From the IMG/VR virus record IMGVR_UViG_3300025460_000011, positions 1-34,600 of that record: a stretch of 34,600 nt of DNA; one strand, written 5' to 3'. The position numbers and the translations under genes are program-made. Below the pieces are notes generated by a model. That model was not told the origin of the DNA. It saw only the letters and a program-made list of their open reading frames with translations, and made no database searches. This DNA comes from a virus. The stretch's first letter is position 1; each line of letters opens with the position of its first letter. This document shows positions 8,002 through 17,000 of the stretch, one piece after another.

Positions 8002-9159
8002 ATGAGCGACCCAGTACCTACAAATCTTGTGATGACCCCAGAGTTGCAGAAGGCTATCGCCGACGCCACAGACCCCGAGGCTTTGAAAGCCCTCGTGCGT
8101 GACGAAGTTTTCAAGCAGGCGAATGCTACCCAGACGCTCGCCGCTGAGCAGGCGGCTGCCGAGACTGCAAGGCTCGCCGCTGCTGAGACCGCCCGGAAAG
8201 AAGCCGAGGCTGCGGCAACTCGTGACGGGTTCTCTCGTATCGAGAATATCGGCGGGCGTGAATATGAATTCACTGCCGATACTCAAGAAGAACTCGACCA
8301 AGTGATTCTCAATGCGTATCGGGTTGCGTTCAACATCCAAGCTGACGCACACGTGGAGGAACAGATTGTTGACCCCGTGGCTCAGCAAGCTGCTGCTGAT
8401 GCGGCGGCTGCGGCTGAGATAGTTGCGAAGGCGGACCTTGATCGGCGATTCAAAGCGGGTGAAATCTCCGCTGCGGATTACATTGAACAATCGGGTGCAT
8501 TGCGAGATTACCTTGATAAACAGGGCATTCCGCTTGATGCGTTGCGTGCTTCGGTTGAACAGAGCCAAGGCACCGCGTATGAACAATCATGGGCACAAGC
8601 CACAGAAACATTTTTACGCAGTCCTGCGGGCGCAACGTGGCCCGGTGATGATCGGAACCGAGAGTTGATGGGCATGAAGATTATTGAACTCGGTCTCGTG
8701 GATGCGCCGGACAAAGCTACGGCACTTGCTCAAGCGTTCGGTGAGTTGAGACGCACGAACATGCTTTTCCAGCCAGTGGCGGAAGACCCAGCGGCGGCAG
8801 AGGCTGCACGTGTTGCGGCGGCTGCTGCGGCTGCCGAGACCGCACGGCTTGCGGCTGCCGAGACTGCAAGAATCGCTGTGGGCGGTGCGGCACCGGTTAT
8901 AGCGGCTGCCACTGCTTCAACTTCAAAACTTCCGGCAACGTCATCTTCACTGTTTGGTGTAGGGGGAGCGGCTGCATCCGGCGGGGCTCCGGCTGTGACA
9001 GGTGCGGGAGCGACTGAACGGGCTGTTGCCCCTCAATTTGTCATTGACCCGAAGGCTACTCCAGCGGAGATTTTGGACGCATGGAAGGCATACACAATCG
9101 CTCAAGGGCGAAACCCTGATGACGCCTTCAAAGAACATTACGCTTCGAAGCGAATATAA
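8002..9159 (+). CDS. Scaffold-like head assembly protein
   Basis: 385 residues; ATG at 8002 after GGAGC (7991-7995). It is acidic and Ala/Glu-rich, with long helical, likely coiled-coil stretches: residues ~45-75 (AAETARLAAAETARKEAEAA) and a second, closely related stretch at ~276-300. Between them is a more ordered region (GYEF-like EYEFTADTQEELDQVI; FKAGEISAADYIEQ). The C-terminus is Ala/Gly-rich and ends in TPAEILDAWKAYTIAQGRNP. Lying immediately before the major capsid gene, with this composition, it fits an internal scaffold that is lost or cleaved during head maturation. No protease motif is seen in it. Confidence 0.7.
   Translation: MSDPVPTNLVMTPELQKAIADATDPEALKALVRDEVFKQANATQTLAAEQAAAETARLAAAETARKEAEAAATRDGFSRIENIGGREYEFTADTQEELDQVILNAYRVAFNIQADAHVEEQIVDPVAQQAAADAAAAAEIVAKADLDRRFKAGEISAADYIEQSGALRDYLDKQGIPLDALRASVEQSQGTAYEQSWAQATETFLRSPAGATWPGDDRNRELMGMKIIELGLVDAPDKATALAQAFGELRRTNMLFQPVAEDPAAAEAARVAAAAAAAETARLAAAETARIAVGGAAPVIAAATASTSKLPATSSSLFGVGGAAASGGAPAVTGAGATERAVAPQFVIDPKATPAEILDAWKAYTIAQGRNPDDAFKEHYASKRI
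8829..8872 (+). repeat. Second copy of Ala/Glu coding repeat in scaffold gene
   Basis: The bases coding AETARLAAAETAR here repeat those at about 8158-8198 in the same gene with silent differences. It is an internal duplication of a coiled-coil-type segment rather than a mobile repeat. Confidence 0.6.
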
Positions 9160-9178
9160 GAACTCCCTCGGAATCATG

Positions 9179-9208
9179 GAAAACTGACTAACCTCGCCAT
9201 AATTGAGA
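9179..9208 (+). promoter_or_regulatory. Repeated late-gene leader, copy 3
   Basis: 27/30 identical to 7951-7980. It is followed by GAGAGAGG, which acts as the ribosome binding site for the capsid gene 14 bases downstream. Unlike copy 2 it does not overlap the previous stop (TAA at 9157-9159), so the identity is not explained by shared coding. Confidence 0.6.
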
Positions 9209-9221
9209 GAGGTACAATACC

Positions 9222-10217
9222 ATGATTCTGCCCCCGGGCGTTCAAAGCACCACCCTTGCTGCCTTCCCGCAGATTGCGTATGACCGCACTGCGATTTTGG
9301 AATGGCAGTTCAATACTCCATTTCTTGAGGAATTGTGCGACTTCCGGCCTCTGCCTCGCCGGTCTGGTCGGACGCTCCAGTTCTACGGCCAACAGCCGTT
9401 CGCTGCTGCGACCTACGACCTGTCCGAAGGTATCCCGGGTCCCAGCCTCCAGTTGACCCAAGTCTTCAGCGATGCGTTCGCTGATGAATACGGCGACTGG
9501 ATTGGCATTTCAAACGTCGCTCAACAGATGTTCCTTGCGGACATCACGATGGATGCCAGCCGCAACCTTTCGTATCGGGGCGCTCTCACGAGCAACCTGA
9601 TTGCGATTAACGGTTTCGAAGCAGCCGTCGTGGCGCAGTCGTCCGCAGCCATTGACTTGCTCGACAACGAGTTCATGCTGTCCAACACAGTCCGTAAGTG
9701 CGAGTCCCAGTTGATGGGCAACGCGGTTCCGGGTCGTGATGGCGGGCTCTACACGAGCGCGATGCACCCGTACGTTGTTTACGATTTCATGTCGGACAAC
9801 TCTGCCGGGTCCGCCGTTGACGTGCTGAAGCGTTCCGAAGCCGGGGCGTCTGTCCTGAAGTCGGACATGACTCGCGGCTACACGGTGCTGGAGTGGAGCG
9901 GAGTTCGCATTATCCGCACGCAGACGGTGCCGACGTACGCCAATTACCCCTCAACGGGTAAGACTGGATACGCAACGTATGTCGTTGGCCGTGAAGCAAT
10001 GATGGCCTCCGAGTTGCTGGGCAACCGAGTTCCTCGGAACCCCAGCTTCAAGGTGAACGTCAAGACCTTCGGCGACAATGACATTGACCTGAGCAACCCG
10101 ATGTTGCAGACACGAGCAATCGTGAGCTACGACTGGTTCCTCGGCGTGGTTGCGCGCCCGAATACCAATGGTACACCGGGTTTCAGAAGGGTCAGGTGTG
10201 AGGTGTCGGCAGTGTAA
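9222..10217 (+). CDS. Major capsid protein (N4 gp56-like)
   Basis: 331 residues; ATG at 9222 after GAGAGAGG. Features suggesting the N4-gp56/HK97-fold capsid group are the N-terminal AILEWQFNTPFLEELCDFRP, the E-loop-like RRSGRTLQFYGQQPF, repeated segments such as DEYGDWIGISNVAQQMFL, and the C-terminal RAIVSYDWFLGVVARPN. Size, position after scaffold and strong leader fit the most abundant virion protein. The very end (GFRRVRCEVSAV) is unlike the rest, and an HNH endonuclease cassette begins 114 bases later, so the C-terminus may have been altered by that insertion. The family call is from pattern, not search. Confidence 0.8.
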   Translation: MILPPGVQSTTLAAFPQIAYDRTAILEWQFNTPFLEELCDFRPLPRRSGRTLQFYGQQPFAAATYDLSEGIPGPSLQLTQVFSDAFADEYGDWIGISNVAQQMFLADITMDASRNLSYRGALTSNLIAINGFEAAVVAQSSAAIDLLDNEFMLSNTVRKCESQLMGNAVPGRDGGLYTSAMHPYVVYDFMSDNSAGSAVDVLKRSEAGASVLKSDMTRGYTVLEWSGVRIIRTQTVPTYANYPSTGKTGYATYVVGREAMMASELLGNRVPRNPSFKVNVKTFGDNDIDLSNPMLQTRAIVSYDWFLGVVARPNTNGTPGFRRVRCEVSAV

Positions 10218-10244
10218 TTTAGTATTGACTTCTGCTTTTAAGAT

Positions 10245-10282
10245 GCGAAGTTTCAGCGGTTTAAGAGACCCTGAAGTTTCGC
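10245..10282 (+). terminator. Hairpin after capsid gene
   Basis: GCGAAGTTTCAG (10245-10256) and CTGAAGTTTCGC (10271-10282) form a 12-bp RNA stem with a tandem G-U pair in the middle; an inner GGT/ACC extends it into the loop. The bases after it are TTGACTTT rather than a clean T-run, so it may be a weak terminator or an RNA-stabilising stem. It ends exactly where the -35 of the next promoter begins. Confidence 0.55.
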
Positions 10283-10312
10283 TTGACTTTCGGTTGGGGG
10301 TTGCGATATAAT
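10283..10312 (+). promoter_or_regulatory. Sigma70-like promoter for HNH gene
   Basis: TTGACT (10283-10288), 18 bp, TATAAT (10307-10312). The expected start is near 10319, giving a ~13-base leader with GGGAG ahead of the ATG at 10332. Confidence 0.75.
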
Positions 10313-10331
10313 GGTTTCGGGAGTAACCCCG

Positions 10332-10736
10332 ATGCCATACAAAGACCCAAACTGCGCAGCGGCGAAAGCCAGCGCAACACGAAAGCGGAAAAAGTATTTC
10401 GAAACGCACGGCGGGTACTTGGAAGCAACCAAGAACTGGCCGTCGAGACAACCAAGGTCACGGCAGAATCGGTATTACAAGTTTGAACACGGCGTGACGT
10501 TGGTTGAGTTCGAAGCGCAGATTGTCAGGCAAGGTGGCAGGTGTCCTATCGGGAACCACCCGTTTGGACCCCGTGGTAAGCAAGGCGATTCGCCCTGCCA
10601 AGACCACAACCACGAGAACGGCAAAAATAGAGCCATTCTCTGCCGCAATCACAATGTGGCTCTTGGGTTGTTCAACGACTCAATCGCCGACATGGAAACA
10701 GCGATTTTGTACGTGAGGCAGTACCAGAAAGTTTAG
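10332..10736 (+). CDS. HNH endonuclease, endonuclease VII-like
   Basis: 134 residues. I chose the ATG at 10332, which follows GGGAG (10319-10323) and the predicted transcription start; the frame is open to 10311, inside the -10 box. The N-terminus is basic (KASATRKRKKYF). The C-terminal half holds the recombination endonuclease VII-type core: CPIGNHPF, then CQDHNHENGKNRAILCRNHN with the catalytic DHxH and zinc Cys/His, and the usual ALGLFNDS helix. It is inserted between capsid and the next late gene, with its own terminator and promoter, as expected of a free-standing mobile endonuclease. A Holliday-junction resolving role, as in T4 gp49, is an alternative. Confidence 0.85.
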   Translation: MPYKDPNCAAAKASATRKRKKYFETHGGYLEATKNWPSRQPRSRQNRYYKFEHGVTLVEFEAQIVRQGGRCPIGNHPFGPRGKQGDSPCQDHNHENGKNRAILCRNHNVALGLFNDSIADMETAILYVRQYQKV

Positions 10737-10751
10737 AACAGGAGAACCACC

Positions 10752-11348
10752 GTGGCTAATGCTAACACGATTCGCAGGCAAGTTTCAGGGACGCAACAGT
10801 TGACGCTCGCTCCTCTACTGGAGTCCGTCATCACAACGAACGAAACTGCGTTCCAACTGAACAACAACGCATTGACTCTGGCTGGCGGGGGCGTCGTGCC
10901 TCTGTCCGTTGGCGTCACGCCGTTGTATCTCGGCACGGGACAGGTCATGCGTATCCGGGCGACTGGAACCCTCGTTGGGCTCACCAGTTCCACGGTGCTC
11001 TTCACCCTGTACGTGGCTCCGGCATCCGTTCTTCCCATCGCCGACACACTAGCGGCTGCACAAGCGAAGACCGGTTGGCAGGAAGTCTTCGTGACCGGCG
11101 GCGCGGTGAGCATTGGGGCGGTCTCTACGACCTTTACCATTGACGCTCGTTTGCAGTTGTCCGCAACGAAGGTTCTCTCCGGTGAATTCCGAAGCCAGAT
11201 TTTCAACACCGTGACGGACTGGGCGACGACAACCGACAACCCGGTACTAGCGGGCGGGGAAGCCGACCTGAACTTCGTGTTGACGGCCACCATGGCAGCG
11301 TACGCTCTCACAGCTACCTTGGACGAGTTCGCCATTGACTTTGAGTAA
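10752..11348 (+). CDS. Beta-rich virion protein
   Basis: 198 residues; GTG start at 10752 after AGGAGA. It has alternating hydrophobic/Thr-rich strands (LYLGTGQVMRIRATGTLVGL; FVTGGAVSIGAVSTTFTIDA), no cysteine and no signal peptide. It ends in ATLDEFAIDFE. A strong terminator follows, so it closes the virion operon. A head decoration, head-tail connector or tail-tube-type role would fit the position after capsid. I do not recognise the family. Confidence 0.75.
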   Translation: MANANTIRRQVSGTQQLTLAPLLESVITTNETAFQLNNNALTLAGGGVVPLSVGVTPLYLGTGQVMRIRATGTLVGLTSSTVLFTLYVAPASVLPIADTLAAAQAKTGWQEVFVTGGAVSIGAVSTTFTIDARLQLSATKVLSGEFRSQIFNTVTDWATTTDNPVLAGGEADLNFVLTATMAAYALTATLDEFAIDFE

Positions 11349-11394
11349 AAAGTAAGGGCGTTTCAAAAAAGAATCGGGCGCAAGCCCAAAACAG

Positions 11395-11431
11395 AGCCCG
11401 AGGCTGCGATATGCTTCGGGCTTTTTGTTTT
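11395..11431 (+). terminator. Rho-independent terminator closing the virion block
   Basis: AGCCCGAGGC (11395-11404), loop TGCGATAT, GCTTCGGGCT (11413-11422) make a 10-bp stem with one G-U pair, followed by TTTTTGTTTT. A short GGGC-GCAA-GCCC hairpin with a GNRA loop (11376-11387) lies just upstream. Confidence 0.92.
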
Positions 11432-11443
11432 AACGGAGGTTTT

Positions 11444-12571
11444 ATGAAGGTATCCAAGGCAATCCGTAGCATCGCTCTTGCAATGGTAATTCTTTTGACC
11501 CCCGCTCTTGCTTGCGCAAACATCAAAGAGCCCAAGGGCTTTGACCATAAGGTCTATGCCAGCACGTTCGCTCTCTACGGCTCCAGCGGCAGCACGCAAG
11601 ACCGCTTCCTCTGCACTGTGACCGCCTACGAGAAAGTCCAAGATGGCTACCTGCTTATCGGGGCGGGGCACTGTACAGGGGCGAACCCAGATTTGCCTCC
11701 CGATCTAACGTTCAAGGTCTCTACCGATCTTGGCACGGACAAAGTTCCTGTGGCACTGCTTAAATCTGCGATGGAAGAACCATTGGATTACGCGGTGTAT
11801 TTCATGCCCTCAACGGTGAAATATCCCACGATTGCAATGGGGAATGAAAGCCAGGATCGCATCGGTGATAGAACTGTTGATGTAAACTTTAGTCTTGACG
11901 CGGCCAAGCAAGTCGCCTCAGGTGTGATTGCCTCAACAGTCATATCGGCGGCAGGGCAGCACGACGACCTGTCTGGGTTCTTTCTTGTGACCCAGATGGA
12001 CTCTCACGGAGCTAGCGGCTCCTCGGTTGTAAGCGAGAAGACCCGTAAGATTATCGGGCTGGTGATTGCGGGTTGGGACGGGGCGACAATGCCATCCATA
12101 GTTGAGCCCATCTCAAAGGTTGAAAAAGAGCTAGGTGATATCCCAGCACTGCTCTACAAAGCGAGACAGGTTCCGATTCCTGTGACGGTTGTGACTCCTA
12201 TTACTCAAGACCCGAATAACGGCGAAGATTTGATGGTTGCTCAGCGTGGCGGACGCGGAGGTTCTCACGGGAACCCGGGACGCGGTGATGGCGGGCGTGC
12301 GGGTAATCCCGGGCGCGGTAATGGCGGTCGGGGTGATGGGCGGATACTCGGCAGAGATGACCATCGTAGAGTTGACCGCAACCGAGACGTGCGCGTACGT
12401 GGCGGGCGACAGGAAATCTATTGGCACGGGTTTTGGTTCGGCTACGGGAATGAATGGCCGGTGTGGGTTTTCACCGATGAAATCTACATGGAATTGATTG
12501 GGGACGACACATTTATCTTGTGCAACTACGCTGACCCGAATGAATTCGTAATCGTATACGTGGTGGAATGA
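11444..12571 (+). CDS. Secreted trypsin-like serine protease with Gly/Arg linker
   Basis: 375 residues; ATG at 11444 after GGAGGT. Residues 1-26 are a signal peptide (basic start, hydrophobic IALAMVILLTPALA, then CAN), so it should be exported. The chymotrypsin-fold triad is visible: H76 in LIGAGHC, D115 in EPLDYAVY and S191 in HGASGSS, with GLVIAGW after the serine. Residues ~267-320 are a Gly/Arg/Asp-rich linker. It leads to a ~55-residue C-terminal domain rich in Trp, Tyr and Phe (EIYWHGFWFGYGNEWPVWVF). It stands alone behind the virion terminator; no promoter was recognised for it. Possible roles are attack on envelope or competitor proteins, or virion processing; the signal peptide argues for the former. 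Confidence 0.85.
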   Translation: MKVSKAIRSIALAMVILLTPALACANIKEPKGFDHKVYASTFALYGSSGSTQDRFLCTVTAYEKVQDGYLLIGAGHCTGANPDLPPDLTFKVSTDLGTDKVPVALLKSAMEEPLDYAVYFMPSTVKYPTIAMGNESQDRIGDRTVDVNFSLDAAKQVASGVIASTVISAAGQHDDLSGFFLVTQMDSHGASGSSVVSEKTRKIIGLVIAGWDGATMPSIVEPISKVEKELGDIPALLYKARQVPIPVTVVTPITQDPNNGEDLMVAQRGGRGGSHGNPGRGDGGRAGNPGRGNGGRGDGRILGRDDHRRVDRNRDVRVRGGRQEIYWHGFWFGYGNEWPVWVFTDEIYMELIGDDTFILCNYADPNEFVIVYVVE

Positions 12572-12621
12572 ACCGAGCGTGTTTGAGTCTTGGTGTTTGC
12601 TGCGACCCGTGCATTCTAGGC

Positions 12622-12650
12622 TTGACTTTTGAGGGTTGGCGAGGTACACT
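12622..12650 (+). promoter_or_regulatory. Sigma70-like promoter
   Basis: TTGACT (12622-12627), 17 bp, TACACT (12645-12650). The expected start is near 12657, only about five bases before the ATG at 12662. Confidence 0.7.
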
Positions 12651-12661
12651 ATATGGACCAG

Positions 12662-12853
12662 ATGTCGTGTCCCCGCTGCGGCGAAACCTGTGAACGAGAC
12701 CCGGCGAATCGTACGGAGCGATTTGTTTGTAAAAGATGCGGCTGGGCAAGTTGGTCTACCCGCTGCGATAATTTGTGCGAGTGGCTGGCAAGCGAGCAGA
12801 GTGAGAGGTTCGTGAACCCGCAACTGGAATGGAAACGCAATGTTAAATCTTGA
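12662..12853 (+). CDS. Small zinc-ribbon protein
   Basis: 63 residues from the ATG at 12662. A second ATG at 12653 is possible, but it lies upstream of the predicted transcription start. CPRCGETC near the N-terminus and CKRCGWASW ~20 residues later form a four-cysteine zinc ribbon; the rest is a short charged helix. Such proteins bind nucleic acid or partner proteins. With no room for a Shine-Dalgarno on the mRNA, it may be translated from a nearly leaderless message. Its end overlaps the start of the histidine phosphatase gene by 14 bases, so the two are probably co-translated. Confidence 0.7.
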   Translation: MSCPRCGETCERDPANRTERFVCKRCGWASWSTRCDNLCEWLASEQSERFVNPQLEWKRNVKS

Positions 12854-13457
12854 CCCAAGTCGAACACTGATTGGTTATATCGTACGACATGGTGAAATCA
12901 CTCAGCCAAATGTTTGGGATGGATGGGGTGATTTCCAGTTATCCAATACAGGTCGAGAGTCCGCCGAGAAAGCCGCGCAATGGTTGTCCTTTGAGAAAAT
13001 CGGACGAGTTGTTTCCTCTGATATCCCTCGTGCCGCAGAAACCGCACAGTGCATCATGGATACATGCAACGTGGCGTGCCCTTTCGTCACATATGACCCG
13101 AACTTGCGCCCGAGGATGGTCGCTGATTACACAGGCAAAGAAAAGACGCCCGAGCGAGTTGAGGAGTTCAAAAAGTACATTGAGAATCCCGATCTCGTGA
13201 TTCCCGGCGGCGAGAGCGGCACGCAGTTAAATTTGCGAGTGCAAGTCATCTATCAGTATCTCGCAACACCGTACGCTGCACTTCCGACTGTGATGACGAT
13301 GCACAATTCCGTGATTAAGGCGCTGCTTGGAATCGACGAGGTGGGTGAAATTGTTGATCCGGGTGGTATCGTTGCTGCCTATATGGACGAGAAGGGTAAC
13401 ATCGAGTTTGAAGTAGCAATGGGAGCAGCCGCGCCAACATCTTCGGAGGTAAGCTAA
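12840..13457 (+). CDS. Histidine phosphatase (phosphoglycerate mutase-like)
   Basis: 205 residues; ATG at 12840 inside the end of the previous gene. Histidine phosphatase superfamily signs are IVRHGE with the phospho-accepting H17, SDIPRAAETA, the acidic E125 in GGESGTQ, and a second histidine H155 in TMHNSVIKALL. Length is usual for the superfamily, whose members dephosphorylate sugars, nucleotides or proteins; the substrate cannot be told here. There is no signal peptide, so it acts in the cytoplasm. Its neighbours are a zinc-ribbon protein and a linker-rich protein ahead of the giant gene, an unusual setting in a phage. Confidence 0.85.
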   Translation: MLNLDPSRTLIGYIVRHGEITQPNVWDGWGDFQLSNTGRESAEKAAQWLSFEKIGRVVSSDIPRAAETAQCIMDTCNVACPFVTYDPNLRPRMVADYTGKEKTPERVEEFKKYIENPDLVIPGGESGTQLNLRVQVIYQYLATPYAALPTVMTMHNSVIKALLGIDEVGEIVDPGGIVAAYMDEKGNIEFEVAMGAAAPTSSEVS

Positions 13458-13458
13458 T

Positions 13459-14016
13459 ATGGAACCCTATCAAGACCCCGCAGAGTCTATTCTTCGGGGG
13501 GAACCAACCATTAACGATGAGCAGCGAGCGAACCTTTTTGATATATTTCACTCAACAAAGGACGAGGGTGAACTGGCTCGGCGGCTCCAGCCATTGGCAG
13601 TGCCGGACGACTTTAAGAAGCAGCTGTATGATGCTAAACAAGGTGGGGCAATTACCAAAGGCGAGCCTCTTGACAAGGTGACCGAGGCTATCAATCGCAT
13701 GAAAACCATTGACCCGCAGGTTTTGGCGATGGCAGAAGCCCATCCGAACGTGCTCAAAGCCCTGACTGGGGCTGCTGGGGCTGCGGAGCCCACAGGCGAG
13801 GGCAAAGCTGGGGCGAAGGGTAAGGGGCAGGGCAAGGGTGCGAAGGCTACGCCGTCAATCCAGCCGCCTCGGATAGACGGTTTAGAGAACTATCCGCCGA
13901 TTCCTGAAGGACATCATCGTGTCCGGGCGTCAGATGGTGGCATTCATGATATCCCGGCTGAGAACATTGACCAAGCCCGAGAGATTGACCCACGGCTTCA
14001 GATTATGAATCCGTAA
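13459..14016 (+). CDS. Unknown protein with Gly/Ala/Lys linker
   Basis: 185 residues; ATG at 13459 after a strong GGAGG. Residues 1-105 are helical and acidic; residues ~108-135 are a flexible linker of Gly, Ala and Lys (GEGKAGAKGKGQGKG). The C-terminal ~45 residues read GHHRVRASDGGIHDIPAENI, a short beta motif also seen at the ends of phage virion or ejected proteins. It immediately precedes the polyvalent protein, 12 bases away, and may be packaged with it. No enzyme motif was found. Confidence 0.75.
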   Translation: MEPYQDPAESILRGEPTINDEQRANLFDIFHSTKDEGELARRLQPLAVPDDFKKQLYDAKQGGAITKGEPLDKVTEAINRMKTIDPQVLAMAEAHPNVLKALTGAAGAAEPTGEGKAGAKGKGQGKGAKATPSIQPPRIDGLENYPPIPEGHHRVRASDGGIHDIPAENIDQAREIDPRLQIMNP

Positions 14017-14028
14017 TCGGAGACCGCT

Positions 14029-17000
14029 GTGGCAACTGATACCGCAACGCCGACAATCAGTGCACCGCCTGCTCCTCCAGAAGACCAACTGGGTGCTGGC
14101 GGGACTCCCTCTATTCAGACTGCTCCTCCGGCAACTATTCCCGACGAAAATACTTCAACTTTAATTTGGCATCACATCATCAACAAGTCTCAGAAGTCGC
14201 CCGCAGCAGAGAAAGAATACAATGACCACGCTGCTGCTACGGAAAAAGAGAACGCCGACAAAGAGGCTCTCTACCGAGATAACCCAGCGGAATTCAAAAA
14301 GCAGAACCCATACGAGTACATCTATCGCAAGACATACGACTATGTCAAGGATAGCGTGGAAGCGGAACCGAAGCGAGCGCTCGCTCCGGGGATGGCTAAA
14401 CAGCCGGTTTCGTTAGGCAAACTCGGCACGACTACTCCAGAGAAAGCGATTGATGACCTCACCACGAATGGATTACAAGACCTCTCGCTTGGTGCGCTTT
14501 CTCAGCCGGGCGGAAAACCCACCATGATGGCTCAACCGATACCGCTCATGGGTCGGCTTGGAGAAGTTGAACCCGCCGAGACAGGAGGTGGGTTGGGTCC
14601 TGTGAAGCCGGTTGAGGGTCCAGAAACTGGTTTTGAGATGAGCCGTGAGCACGTACGAACGCTCAAAGACCTCGGCTATTCAAACCAAGCGATCACTCAT
14701 TTCAACGCTGGTGAAGTTCAAGATATCATAGCGAATAAAACTCCAGCCCCACCTGAAGCGGCTCCGGCGGCTGAAACAAAACCTACCGCCGCTGCTGAAA
14801 AGAAACCCGCAGGTAAAGAAGCTGTTGCCGCACCTGAAGGCGCTGAAATTTCGCCTCACGTCACTTTCAAAACTGTAGGCGGCAAAGAAGTAGAGGCTCC
14901 GCAGGGCATTGAACGCCGGGACTATACGACTCGTCCCTTTCCGAGTGGTCAATTAACTCGTGTTGGGCGAATGGCGGACACGACGTTCAATATCATTCGT
15001 CAACATGAAGCCGAGGCACAGGGCGGTACTGTTCAACAGCCGACGATTAAAACCGAAGGTCCTGACTGGGAGCATTTACAGAGTGCATACGTCGGCGGAA
15101 AGAAAATCGGCTCGCTCGGATACAAAACCGATGTGGAGGGAAACGCGCGGATTTATGGGGCACAAGTCACGCCAGAGATGCAGAGAAAAGGTATCGCGAC
15201 GAAGATGTATCTATCTGCATTTGATAAAGCTCGGGCGGATGGCGTGCTGAGTATTTCCAGTGACCCGACGCACGTCTCTCCGGCGGCAACGGGAGTTTGG
15301 AGAAACCTGCAAGCCAGCGGGCTACCGATTGAGAACATCACACACCCGAATGGAACGCCCGGGTTCCGATTGAACCTCCAGCCGCCAGAAACACCAGCTA
15401 CCAAAAACTTGCCGGATTGGCTCAAGAAAGACCCGCTTACTACGAACGAAACGCATGCGACTTCCGTGCCGTTGATTCCCAGTCCCGAGGGGACGGCAGT
15501 CGGGCGAGTTGATAAGCCTGACGTTCCTGTGGCGGCTCTTTCGGATTCAATGGCGAAGGTGGGCGGCAAAATGGTTGCACCGCCGACTCCCCCGAAACCA
15601 ACGGTTAATCCCGAGACGGCTCCTATTGCTGCGGTTCCTATGCCGAAACTAGAGCGGACTCAAATTCAAGGCGGGGCATCAACGCAGCCATATCCGACCT
15701 ATCATGAAGCTAGCAACGACCAGACAAATCCATGGGTGCGACGTTCTGTGGACCCGGCAAACAGCGCATCGCCGACCAACGAGAATCGCTTGCTCATGGT
15801 GCAGTTCGCATCCGATTTAATTAATGGCGGGCTCAAGACTGAAACAAAAGACGAAGCCTCGCAGTATTATGACAAACTCTATTCTGGGTTTCGTCCGGGC
15901 TATGCACGCATGCAAGACTTTTGGGAGATTCCACAGTGGCACGGGTTTGTTGCTCGGAACTTTCCCGACGCGGATGTGTATGTCGTCCGTGACATGGAGC
16001 AGGCGAAGAAATTTCTGAACGATGCGAAATATGGTAGGGTCACATTCTCTGCGCTGGATGTCAACAAGCACCTAATTCGGGACCTCGCATCAAACTACTC
16101 AGGGCATGTAGATGTTGGCGGGTATGTGGCTCCTGAGACGTTTTCGGATTTGCCGAATGTGAAATGGCACGACTCCATGGAGTCGCTCACGAAGGATGCA
16201 GGTGTAGAATATAAGGGCGGTGCCGACTATCGTCACTATGCTGGGTCAGACGTGATTCCCCGTCTCACGATGTCAAAGGGCTGCCTGCACAAATGTGCGT
16301 TCTGCACAGTTGAGAAGCAACTGGTCATGCCGCCGAAAGAAGACATTGAACAGCAGGCGGACGCTATCGCTCAGTTGGGTTCAAAACTGGTGTACCTGAA
16401 CGATAAGACATTCGGGCAAGCGAAAAACTATCAGGACTTGGCGGAACTCAATACCCGAATGAAAGAAAAGAACCCGAATTTCCAAGGGTTCGTGGTGCAG
16501 ACGACCGCAGCGCAAATGGGGAAAATCCCTGCCGATTGGTTGGCGAAATCCGGCATCAAATACGTGGAGCTAGGCATTGAGAGCTATAATGACCCCATCC
16601 TGAAGTCAATGCACAAGCCCGCTACGGAGAACATCATTAACAAAGCCGTGGATAAGTTGCGCCAGAACAACATTACCTTGATTCCGAACATCTTGATTGG
16701 CTATCCGGGGGAGACGGCAGAAACGTACGCAAACACGCTCAAGTTCTTGCAGGACAACAGAGACATCATCTCTCATGCCAACATCTACAACCTCGCTCTC
16801 TATGAGAATACAGAACTCGGGAAGTCCATGACGACCGCTTCCCCGGATGACTTCAATGAGAATGTGCTGGAGAAGTCGTTCCACAAGGACCCCGCCCTGC
16901 ACCAGCAATTCGCCGGAGACCTGTACGGTGCGGCATCAAAACTGCTTGAAGCCACGCCTACGCCACTGAGACAGCCGACGCCCGAGCCGCAGTTTCATCA

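Noticed and set aside
14222-14416. 64-codon +1-frame ORF in the N-terminal part of the giant gene
   Set aside because: It is Arg/Ser/Thr-rich, has no Shine-Dalgarno and no helix pattern, unlike the three embedded genes I kept.
16282-16740. Radical SAM region as a separate gene
   Set aside because: The frame is uninterrupted on both sides for thousands of bases and I saw no internal start with a good ribosome binding site before it.
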